Assembly (NCBI GenBank): GCA_008501565.1
Contig: QQUL01000114.1
Location: 1 to 10,781, forward strand
Length of the DNA stretch: 10,781 nt
Direction: 5' to 3'
Source of the DNA: Armatimonadota bacterium
GTDB taxonomy: Bacteria; Actinomycetota; Acidimicrobiia; Spongiisociales; UBA5794
The notes under the pieces are model-generated. The model saw nothing but the letters and a program-made list of their open reading frames with translations, searched no databases and was not told the DNA's origin. A program made the position numbers and the translations under genes. Positions 5,345 to 10,781 of this stretch are shown here, piece by piece; position 1 is the stretch's first letter; every line of letters begins with the position of its first letter.

Positions 5345-5773
5345 TCAGTCGAGTCCCAGGATCTGCTTCTTCTTGGCGTCGAACTCGGCATCGGTGAGGA
5401 CGCCGGCGTCACGGAGTGAAGCCAGCTTCTCCAACTCGGCCACGTAGTCGCTCGACGCAGCGGGCGCGGCTGCGGCTGGGCCTTCTGCCGCGTCTCCGCC
5501 CCCTGCTTCATCGAGGTCCTCCTGGGTGACGGGCTGCGGCTCGATGTCGAGTTCGGTCATCGCCTGTTCGAGTTCGTCATCCTCGAGTTCCTCGGGGTTG
5601 ACGCCGGTGTGCTCCTCGATCCGCTGGGCATCCTTCTGGGACATCTTGTGGGCGCCGAATGCGACCATGCCACCAACGAGGAGAACTCTGCGACGACGTC
5701 TCCGCCGGCGGGTCCGGCGAGCTCGCGCCATCGGCCGTCCGGGTCCCATTGCTCGCCCACGTCTGCGTGGCAT
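5345..5773 (-). CDS. Arg-rich membrane-anchored SHOCT-domain protein
   Basis: A 142-residue protein with three parts. Residues 1-29 are extremely basic (RRTRRRRRRRR at 19-29). A short hydrophobic stretch follows (VLLVGGMVAFGA, 30-41) that could be a single membrane anchor. An acidic middle and Ala-rich linker lead to a C-terminal SHOCT domain at 109-142 (DYVAELEKLASLRDAGVLTD, then AEFDAKKKQILG). SHOCT is a short helical hairpin common at the ends of bacterial, often membrane-linked, proteins; its function is not established and may be oligomerisation. GAGGAG on the minus strand (5781-5786) precedes ATG 5771-5773 well. A TATATT -10 at 5825-5830 (minus) probably drives it. It converges with the cysteine operon and diverges from sulP. 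Confidence 0.85.
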   Translation of the reverse strand: MPRRRGRAMGPGRPMARARRTRRRRRRRRVLLVGGMVAFGAHKMSQKDAQRIEEHTGVNPEELEDDELEQAMTELDIEPQPVTQEDLDEAGGGDAAEGPAAAAPAASSDYVAELEKLASLRDAGVLTDAEFDAKKKQILGLD

Positions 5774-5824
5774 GGCGTAACTCCTCGTGTGTCGCGGGAC
5801 CCGATAGAGATCCCTCTGCGCCTG

Positions 5825-5830
5825 AATATA
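5825..5830 (-). promoter_or_regulatory. -10 element of the SHOCT gene promoter
   Basis: Read on the minus strand this is TATATT, close to the -10 consensus, about 50 nt before the SHOCT start. TGAACG (5847-5852, minus) at 16-bp spacing is a weak -35. The divergent sulP promoter may share this region but could not be placed. Confidence 0.45.
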
Positions 5831-5916
5831 CCACTACGCTCCTGGGCGTTCACAGGGCGGACTCTGCACTGCGGTGCCGCTACTGAGTCGCCGTGATGCA
5901 AGACGAGGAACTACCC

Positions 5917-5943
5917 ATGCGCCCACCCCTGATTCCGCAATGA
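5917..5943 (+). CDS. Eight-codon upstream ORF coupled to sulP
   Basis: GAGGAA (5905-5910) stands 6 nt before ATG 5917, which opens MRPPLIPQ and stops at TGA 5941-5943. That stop overlaps the sulP ATG as ATGA. This is the only good ribosome site in the region, and sulP's own start has none, so translation of sulP probably depends on termination and re-initiation here. The Pro-rich content (PP, then P) could slow ribosomes. The peptide itself probably has no function. Confidence 0.45.
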   Translation: MRPPLIPQ

Positions 5944-7613
5944 AGCGGTTGAAGACCTTGTTCCGCAAGGAAACGCTGAAGCAGGATGCCGTAGCTGGTC
6001 TTGTGCTTGGCGTCGAGAGTGTGCCCGACGGTCTCGCTGGTGGATTACTCGCCGGGGTGAATCCGGTTTATGGGCTGTATGCCTACATGGTCGGGACCTT
6101 CACGGGCGGTCTCTTCACAAGCTCCTCGTTCATGGCGGTTCAGGCGACCGGTGCGATGGCGATCGTCGTCGCCGACGTCGGAGCGGTGCACTCCGCCGAT
6201 GACCCCGCACGCATGCTCTTCACGCTTTCGATCGTGACAGGCATCGTGATGCTTGCTGCGGGGCTTCTGAAGCTCGGATCGATTCTTCGGTTCGTGTCGA
6301 ATGCCGTCATGGTCGGGTTCATCAATGCCGTTGGCGTCAACATCATCCTTGGCCAGCTTGACAACTTCACCGGGTATGTCGCCCAGGGCGGCAACCGAGT
6401 TGCTCGTGCCTTCGACCTCCTTGTGCACCCCGGCCAGATCCATCTCGCAACCCTCACCGTCGGCATTGCGACCATCGTGCTCATCATCGTCCTTGAGCGG
6501 ACGAAACTCGGACCACTCGGGATGGTGGTTGGCATCGTTCTCGGATCGGCTGTCGTTGTCATGCTCAGCTGGGACGTGGCGCAACTCAGAGACATTGCGG
6601 ATGTCCCGAACTCCCTGCCGCTGCCAATGATGCCCCTGTTCGGGCAAATGCCCGCCTTGATCATCCCGGCGGTCTCTCTTGCGTTCATCGGTCTCGTCCA
6701 GGGCGCAGGAATATCTGCGAGCTTCCCCGACGAGAACGGAAACTATCCAGACGCATCGCGTGATTTCGTCGGACAGGGAGCCGCCAACATTGCCGTGGGC
6801 ATGTTCCAGGGCATGCCTGTCGGTGGATCCATGTCTGCCACATCTTTGGTCACCAATGCTGGTGCAAGAACCCGGCTCGCCCTCCTCATCGCAGGTGCGG
6901 TGATCGCTGGTGTGACGGTTGTGTTTGCCGGCGCCGTTGGATACATCGCCATGCCGGCACTCGCCGGCCTGCTCATGACGGTCGGGTACCGCACGATCAA
7001 ACCGGCTCAGATAACCGCCGTTTGGAAGACCGGCAAGACACAGGCGGTGGTGATGGGAGTGACGTTCGTCCTCACCATGATCATCCCTCTCCAAAACGCC
7101 GTCCTGGTTGGAGTTGGCATCTCGATGATCCTCTACATCATCAACGAATCGAACCGAGCAACCCTGAAGCGACGGATCCTCGACGAAGCAGGCAACATGC
7201 GTGAAACGGCTCCTCCCGAAACAATCGGATCCCACGAGGTCGTGGTACTCCAGCCGTACGGCAGCCTGTTCTTTGCTGCAGCCCCCGTATTCGAGGACCT
7301 GCTCCCCGACATCGACGAGTCGTCCGAAGCTTCCGTCGTGATTCTCCGTCTACGAGGTCGTGGCGACATTGGGTCAACGTTCATGGATGTGCTTCGGCGT
7401 TACGCGGAGGACCTCCATGCTGCGAACTGCAAGCTTGCCATCATCACCGGAAACGAACACACCGATCGCCAGCTCAAGGTGACGGGTGTCGCCAGAGCCG
7501 TGGGCGATGCCAACATCTATACATCTGACGAATGGGTCGGGAAGACCCTCAGGTTGGCGTACAGCGACGCGCTCGGCTGGATCAGCGACCATACCGACGA
7601 CGATCCGACGTGA
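5940..7613 (+). CDS. SulP-family anion transporter with C-terminal STAS domain
   Basis: A 557-residue integral membrane protein of the SulP (SLC26-like) family. The N-terminal VPDGLAGGLLAGVNPVYGLY corresponds to the conserved first SulP helices, though with Asp-Gly where a Gln is common. About ten to twelve hydrophobic segments follow, to about residue 420. A C-terminal STAS domain (about 425-545, VVVLQPYGSLFFAAAPVFED, VVILRLRGRGDIG) ends the protein; the usual D-x-S-G loop is GDIGST here, so phosphorylation-type control as in anti-sigma antagonists is doubtful. SulP members move sulfate, bicarbonate or other anions, and sequence alone does not choose. The nearby cysteine operon makes sulfate attractive, but it is separated by a minus-strand gene. 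I chose ATG 5940, overlapping the 8-codon ORF as ATGA; GTG 5874 would add 22 residues without membrane character. Confidence 0.88.
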   Translation: MKRLKTLFRKETLKQDAVAGLVLGVESVPDGLAGGLLAGVNPVYGLYAYMVGTFTGGLFTSSSFMAVQATGAMAIVVADVGAVHSADDPARMLFTLSIVTGIVMLAAGLLKLGSILRFVSNAVMVGFINAVGVNIILGQLDNFTGYVAQGGNRVARAFDLLVHPGQIHLATLTVGIATIVLIIVLERTKLGPLGMVVGIVLGSAVVVMLSWDVAQLRDIADVPNSLPLPMMPLFGQMPALIIPAVSLAFIGLVQGAGISASFPDENGNYPDASRDFVGQGAANIAVGMFQGMPVGGSMSATSLVTNAGARTRLALLIAGAVIAGVTVVFAGAVGYIAMPALAGLLMTVGYRTIKPAQITAVWKTGKTQAVVMGVTFVLTMIIPLQNAVLVGVGISMILYIINESNRATLKRRILDEAGNMRETAPPETIGSHEVVVLQPYGSLFFAAAPVFEDLLPDIDESSEASVVILRLRGRGDIGSTFMDVLRRYAEDLHAANCKLAIITGNEHTDRQLKVTGVARAVGDANIYTSDEWVGKTLRLAYSDALGWISDHTDDDPT

Positions 7614-7661
7614 TGATCCGGGACGTTGTTATGGGTGGGTTGGTGTGCTTGAGTACGGCCT

Positions 7662-8279
7662 GTGAGCATTCGGAAACTTCCTGACGCACGGGCACACCCG
7701 TGGCATGGCGTGAGTCCCGGTCCCAACCCGCCGCAACTCGTCACTGCATATATCGAGATTACGCCACGCGATGTTGTGAAGTATGAACTCGACAAGGTGA
7801 GTGGCCTTTTGAAGGTCGACAGACCGCAGCAAACCAGCAGTTCGCCGCCGACGCTCTACGGGTTGATACCTCAGACGTACTGCGGCACACAGGTGGCGGC
7901 GCTGAGTCCAGAAACCGAGGTTGCAGACGGTGACCCGCTTGACATCTGTGTGTTCTCGGAGCGACCCATCGACCGTGCAGACATCGTGCTGCCAGCCAGG
8001 GTGGTCGGTGGCTTGCGCATGATCGATGGGGGAGAGGCTGACGACAAGATTGTTGCCGTTCTTGCCAACGACGAAATCTTTGCAAGCGCCGAGGACCTCG
8101 CGGACCTCCCAATCCGTTTGATTGATCGCCTTGAGCACTACTTCCTCACCTACAAGCTCGTTCCCGGTCGCGACCACCCCGTCGTGATCGAGGAACGCTA
8201 CGGACGCGAGCATGCATGGCGAGTCGTTGAGGCGGCCATCGCTGATTACAAGAATGAAATCGTCGAGCGTGAGCACTAG
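7662..8279 (+). CDS. ppa: Inorganic pyrophosphatase, family I
   Basis: A 205-residue soluble pyrophosphatase that hydrolyses pyrophosphate to two phosphates and so pulls biosynthetic reactions forward. The metal-binding signature DGDPLDICVF is at residues 89-98. The substrate segment VKYELDKVSGLLKVDRPQ spans 39-56. DGGEADDKIVAVL (122-134) supplies further Asp ligands and a Lys. HYFLTYK near 164 gives the late Tyr-Lys pair. The AHPWHGVSPG start and IPQTYCG segment belong to a longer branch of family I than the E. coli enzyme. GTG 7662 fits the family N-terminus but has no good Shine-Dalgarno. A weak TTGTTA (7626-7631) and TTGAGT (7649-7654) pair would make it leaderless. It follows sulP by 48 bp and precedes the DUF4190-like gene by 15 bp. 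Confidence 0.93.
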   Translation: MSIRKLPDARAHPWHGVSPGPNPPQLVTAYIEITPRDVVKYELDKVSGLLKVDRPQQTSSSPPTLYGLIPQTYCGTQVAALSPETEVADGDPLDICVFSERPIDRADIVLPARVVGGLRMIDGGEADDKIVAVLANDEIFASAEDLADLPIRLIDRLEHYFLTYKLVPGRDHPVVIEERYGREHAWRVVEAAIADYKNEIVEREH

Positions 8280-8294
8280 AGAAACGGGAAACAC

Positions 8295-8570
8295 ATGGAT
8301 CGAGAACAGACGCATTACGAGGAGGCCTCGAACGGGACTCTGATCCTGGTGCTTGGAATTGTCGGATTCTTCGTGAACTTTCTTTCGCCCGTTGCCTGGT
8401 ACATGGGTAACCGCGAACTTGAAGCGATCGGCGCCGGGCGGCGTTCGCCAGAGGGTGAATCCAACGCTCGGATCGGACGAATCCTCGGAATCATCGGTAC
8501 ATGGCTTCTCATCGCCGGGTTCGTCGTGCTGGCGATTGCGGTCGCCTTCCTCGTTGCGAATGCTGAGTGA
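8295..8570 (+). CDS. Small two-helix membrane protein, DUF4190-like
   Basis: A 91-residue protein with a polar N-terminus and two hydrophobic segments: about 15-37 (TLILVLGIVGFFVNFLSPVA) and 60-88 (RIGRILGIIGTWLLIAGFVV). Between them, GNRELEAIGAGRRSPEGESN forms a hydrophilic loop. The pattern of a helix, then ELEAI.AGR...E, then G-R-I-LGIIGT is typical of DUF4190-type proteins in actinobacteria, whose function is unknown. GGGAA (8286-8290) precedes ATG 8295. It lies 15 bp after the pyrophosphatase and 3 bp before the next tiny membrane ORF, so the three are probably cotranscribed. Confidence 0.82.
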   Translation: MDREQTHYEEASNGTLILVLGIVGFFVNFLSPVAWYMGNRELEAIGAGRRSPEGESNARIGRILGIIGTWLLIAGFVVLAIAVAFLVANAE

Positions 8571-8573
8571 TCG

Positions 8574-8666
8574 ATGCCAAGACGCTCACTCCTTGTTCGG
8601 GTCGGAGTCCTCGTTGTCGGTGCCTTCCTGATCGCCTCAGTCGTGACGGGGATGCTCCTTTATTAG
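8574..8666 (+). CDS. Single-helix membrane microprotein (30 residues)
   Basis: ATG 8574 opens MPRRSLLVRVGVLVVGAFLI and continues to TAG 8664-8666. It has a basic N-terminus (two Arg, then one more) followed by about 22 hydrophobic residues, a classical inside-positive single transmembrane segment. It begins 3 nt after the stop of the DUF4190-like gene, which suits translational coupling since no strong ribosome site is seen. The transmembrane composition in this frame and the gene-like position favour a real gene. The function is unknown. Confidence 0.5.
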   Translation: MPRRSLLVRVGVLVVGAFLIASVVTGMLLY

Positions 8667-8686
8667 CCGAACAGCAATTCCACGGG

Positions 8687-8714
8687 TTGACCAAGAACGT
8701 TGAATGGTTACCAT
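8687..8714 (+). promoter_or_regulatory. Promoter of the DAHP synthase gene
   Basis: TTGACC (8687-8692), a 16-bp spacer and TACCAT (8709-8714, fits TANNNT) lie in the 104-bp gap before the DAHP synthase gene. The predicted transcript starts near 8721 and has a leader of about 50 nt. The gene would thus be expressed apart from the genes upstream. Confidence 0.55.
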
Positions 8715-8736
8715 CCCGCGACAGAGCAGGCAGCAC

Positions 8737-8838
8737 ATGTCGCTCGGAATCGAATCCTGGGCTTGGAATCATGACTTGGACGCCCGACAGCTGGCGCACC
8801 AAAACAGCGCTCCAGCAACCGAAATATCCAGACCCTGA
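8737..8838 (+). other. Trp-containing upstream ORF overlapping the DAHP synthase start
   Basis: ATG 8737 begins MSLGIESWAWNHDL in a frame different from the DAHP synthase and stops at TGA 8836-8838. Trp codons at 8758 and 8764 lie just before the synthase ATG at 8771. AGCAGG (8725-8730) is a weak ribosome site. Leader peptides rich in aromatic residues control DAHP synthase or trp genes in other actinobacteria, so a Trp-sensing leader is possible. No convincing terminator or hairpin pair was found, and the long overlap makes the mechanism unclear. Confidence 0.3.
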
Positions 8839-10141
8839 CGCACTTGCCGGCGTTGAGAAGGACCTTGCGTCGTCGCCCCCGCTCGTCTTTGCCGGGGAGG
8901 CTCGCAGTCTGCGCAAGCAATTGAGGAAAGTTGCCCGTGGCGAGGCCTTCCTCCTGCAGGGTGGTGACTGTGCAGAATCGTTTGCCGAGTTCCATGTCGA
9001 TGTCATCCGCGACACGTTCAAAGTCATGCTCCAGATGTCCGTGGTTCTCACCTACGGTGCCTCACTTCCCGTGGTCAAGGTCGGGCGAATGGCCGGCCAG
9101 TTCGCAAAACCTCGGTCGGAGGACCTCGAAGTCCAGGGTGACGAAGCGCTCCCGAGCTACCGAGGAGACATCGTCAACGGGATCGCGTTCGACGCCGATT
9201 CCAGGATTCCCGATCCGGCGCGACTTCTCAAGGCGTATCACCAATCGGCTCTGACCCTCAACCTCCTGCGCGCATTTGCCCAGGGAGGGATGGCGAACCT
9301 CGAACAGGTCCATCGCTGGAACCTTGAGTTCGTCAAGGACACAGACCAGTTCGAGAGATATGAACAACTGGCATCCGAACTGGATGAGACGCTCGCGTTC
9401 ATGCGTGCGATCGGCCTCACCTCGGAGACGGTTCCACAACTCCGAGAGACAGACTTCTACACGAGCCACGAGGCCCTTCTCCCGGGCTTTGAGCAAGCCC
9501 TCACCCGCGTCGATTCCCTGACCGGCGACTACTACGCATGCTCTGCACACATGCTCTGGATCGGTGACCGCACCCGCCAGCTCGATGGCGCCCACGTCGA
9601 ACTACTCCGAGGCGTGGAAAACCCCATCGGCCTCAAGTGTGGACCGTCACTGACCCCCGACGAACTCGTACGACTGATCTCAGTCCTTGACCCCGACAAC
9701 GATCCCGGGCGGCTCACGCTCATCACCCGCCACGGTGCCGACCAAGTTGCCGATCATCTGCCGGCCCTCATCGATGCGGTGACCAAGGAAGGAATGGAAG
9801 TCGTATGGTCCGTCGATCCCATGCATGGCAACACCATGGTCTCGGCCAACGGCTACAAGACTCGCCCATTCGAGCGGATCGTGTCAGAGGTCGAACAGTT
9901 CTTTGCCATTCACCGCGCCCATGGAACCCATCCTGGTGGTGTTCACTTCGAGATGACCGGGCAGAATGTCACCGAATGTACGGGCGGGGCGATGAAGATC
10001 CAGGAGTCGAACCTCGCCGATCGGTACCACACACACTGCGACCCGCGCCTCAACGCCAGTCAGAGTCTGGAATTTGCGTTCATCATCGCCGATCAGCTGC
10101 GTGCCTCACGAGGCGTTGACAACGGTGGAGATCGTCACTAG
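8771..10141 (+). CDS. 3-deoxy-D-arabino-heptulosonate 7-phosphate (DAHP) synthase, class II
   Basis: A 456-residue, full-length class II (plant/mycobacterial type) DAHP synthase, which joins phosphoenolpyruvate and erythrose 4-phosphate in the first step of the shikimate pathway. EAFLLQGGDCAESF (58-71) carries the metal-binding C67. VVKVGRMAGQFAKPRS holds the Arg/Lys substrate contacts. LKCGPSLTPDELVRLI, SVDPMHGNT (the family usually has CDPMHGNT), HPGGVHFEMTGQNVTECTGG and HCDPRLNASQSLEFAF are all family signatures with metal ligands His, Glu and Asp. ATG 8771 gives the expected MTWTPDSWR start. An in-frame GTG at 8567 would run through the microprotein gene and the promoter and is rejected. 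The ribosome site at 8771 is weak, so translation may depend on the overlapping upstream ORF. Class II enzymes are often inhibited by aromatic amino acids; that cannot be read here. It converges with the next gene with 17 bp between. Confidence 0.95.
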   Translation: MTWTPDSWRTKTALQQPKYPDPDALAGVEKDLASSPPLVFAGEARSLRKQLRKVARGEAFLLQGGDCAESFAEFHVDVIRDTFKVMLQMSVVLTYGASLPVVKVGRMAGQFAKPRSEDLEVQGDEALPSYRGDIVNGIAFDADSRIPDPARLLKAYHQSALTLNLLRAFAQGGMANLEQVHRWNLEFVKDTDQFERYEQLASELDETLAFMRAIGLTSETVPQLRETDFYTSHEALLPGFEQALTRVDSLTGDYYACSAHMLWIGDRTRQLDGAHVELLRGVENPIGLKCGPSLTPDELVRLISVLDPDNDPGRLTLITRHGADQVADHLPALIDAVTKEGMEVVWSVDPMHGNTMVSANGYKTRPFERIVSEVEQFFAIHRAHGTHPGGVHFEMTGQNVTECTGGAMKIQESNLADRYHTHCDPRLNASQSLEFAFIIADQLRASRGVDNGGDRH

Positions 10142-10158
10142 CGACGACCAGCGGCCCT

Positions 10159-10781
10159 CTAGATGAGAATCGGGAGGCTGAAGTCGATCACGATTCCAGT
10201 GATCAACATGATCAATCCGATACCGACGACGATCAGCCGGTTACGAGGTTTGTAGATCTTCGAACTCACCCCGGCGAAGAACAGCACCGAAGCGAACAAC
10301 ACCATCGTCAGGACATAGTTGTCGCCGTTCTGGTTCGATTCGCGTGCAGCGAGTGCGCTCTCGTCCGCCGCGACGCGGAGCAGCTCGGCCTCCACATTCT
10401 CAGCAACAACGTACTCGTCCATGGCGAACGGCGTGGGGGGAGCATCGGGGTTGTTCAACGGATCGGTCGCCATCCACGCCTGGACAGCGGGTTTGAACTC
10501 ATCGCGGAATCGCAGGTAGAGGAAACCGGACACGGTGCCCCGAGTCGGCTCGTAGGCCGTCGGGTCGGTCAGGACGATTTTTCCACTGTCGACTTCCTCG
10601 AATACGGCGGAGACCCAGTCGATGTACATGGCAACGTCAATCTGCGTCAATTGACCACCCAAGGTGTCGTGACGAGTCGATTCCGTGCGGAAGGCTCCGG
10701 CCTGGGAGAAGTTGATGGACTGGTCACCTCTCCATTTGCCGGCCTGGAACGCTGACCACGCCGTCAGGACGGTCGCTATCG
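10159..10781 (-). CDS. Conserved membrane protein of unknown function (5' end outside window)
   Basis: The minus-strand frame is open from the TAG at 10159-10161 to the right edge, so 206 C-terminal residues are visible. The first visible residues (IATVLTAWSAFQAGKWRGDQ) look like the end of an N-terminal transmembrane helix and the loop after it. A middle region contains GGQLTQIDVAMYIDWVSAVF, then FRDEFKPAVQAWMATDPLNN and PDAPPTPFAMDEYVV. Two C-terminal helices follow (YVLTMVLFASVLFFAGVSSK and RLIVVGIGLIMLITGIVI). I recognise this pattern (AWLATDPL..NPDAPPTPFAM..Y, then VLFASVLFFAG) as that of a widespread unnamed membrane protein family, with the middle part probably outside the membrane. 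No function can be given. A TTG at 10660-10662 is not the true start. Confidence 0.82.
   Translation of the reverse strand, partial: IATVLTAWSAFQAGKWRGDQSINFSQAGAFRTESTRHDTLGGQLTQIDVAMYIDWVSAVFEEVDSGKIVLTDPTAYEPTRGTVSGFLYLRFRDEFKPAVQAWMATDPLNNPDAPPTPFAMDEYVVAENVEAELLRVAADESALAARESNQNGDNYVLTMVLFASVLFFAGVSSKIYKPRNRLIVVGIGLIMLITGIVIDFSLPILI

Noticed and set aside
6045..7235. Long minus-strand open frame of 396 codons opposite sulP
   Set aside because: It is rich in His, Asp, Arg and Glu with no fold-like pattern, as expected for the complement of a membrane protein gene. The plus strand encodes an unmistakable SulP protein.
8567..8770. Extended DAHP synthase beginning at GTG 8567
   Set aside because: The extra 68 residues would read through the microprotein gene and a good promoter and do not resemble the class II N-terminus.

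Overview
This window looks like a chromosomal stretch of a moderately high-GC actinobacterium, possibly of the class Acidimicrobiia. The evidence is the codon use, TANNNT-type -10 elements, probable leaderless starts, GTGA gene overlaps, a DUF222/13E12-type HNH gene under an actinobacterial LexA box, and a class II DAHP synthase. The lineage is an inference. No rRNA, tRNA, CRISPR array, insertion sequence or integrase was seen, and no stretch over 300 bases lacks a gene.

Left part (1-2854): the 3' end of a large LuxR-type regulator, followed by a CzcO-like flavin monooxygenase gene with an 18-bp palindrome (425-442) between them. Next is a DUF222/HNH endonuclease gene of the 13E12 family. Its promoter has a perfect-arm SOS (LexA) box between the -35 and -10 elements. 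The gene is broken by a frame change that coincides with loss of about 30 family residues.

Middle (2855-5327): a small RRM RNA-binding protein ends in a 15-bp stem terminator. Directly after it comes the most interesting element of the window, a transcription attenuator of the classical ribosome-stalling type. A probably leaderless 24-codon peptide contains a Cys-Cys-Cys-Arg-Cys run. The 3' part of its coding region can pair (8 perfect bp) with the 5' arm of a strong intrinsic terminator. Beyond that terminator lies a tight operon: a PLP-dependent cysteine synthase (CysM-like), TusA and a DsrE2-like protein, joined by GTGA overlaps. The layout suggests that cysteine shortage turns on a cysteine-making module whose sulfur may be delivered as a protein persulfide.

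Right part (5328-10781): a minus-strand Arg-rich SHOCT protein is divergent from a SulP anion transporter with a C-terminal STAS domain. The transporter start appears translationally coupled to an 8-codon ORF. Then follow a family I inorganic pyrophosphatase, a two-helix DUF4190-like protein, a 30-residue single-helix membrane protein, and a class II DAHP synthase with its own promoter and an overlapping Trp-containing upstream ORF. The window ends in a minus-strand membrane protein cut by the right edge. SulP, pyrophosphatase and the cysteine operon could all serve sulfur assimilation (anion uptake, removal of pyrophosphate, cysteine formation), but that link rests only on neighbourhood.
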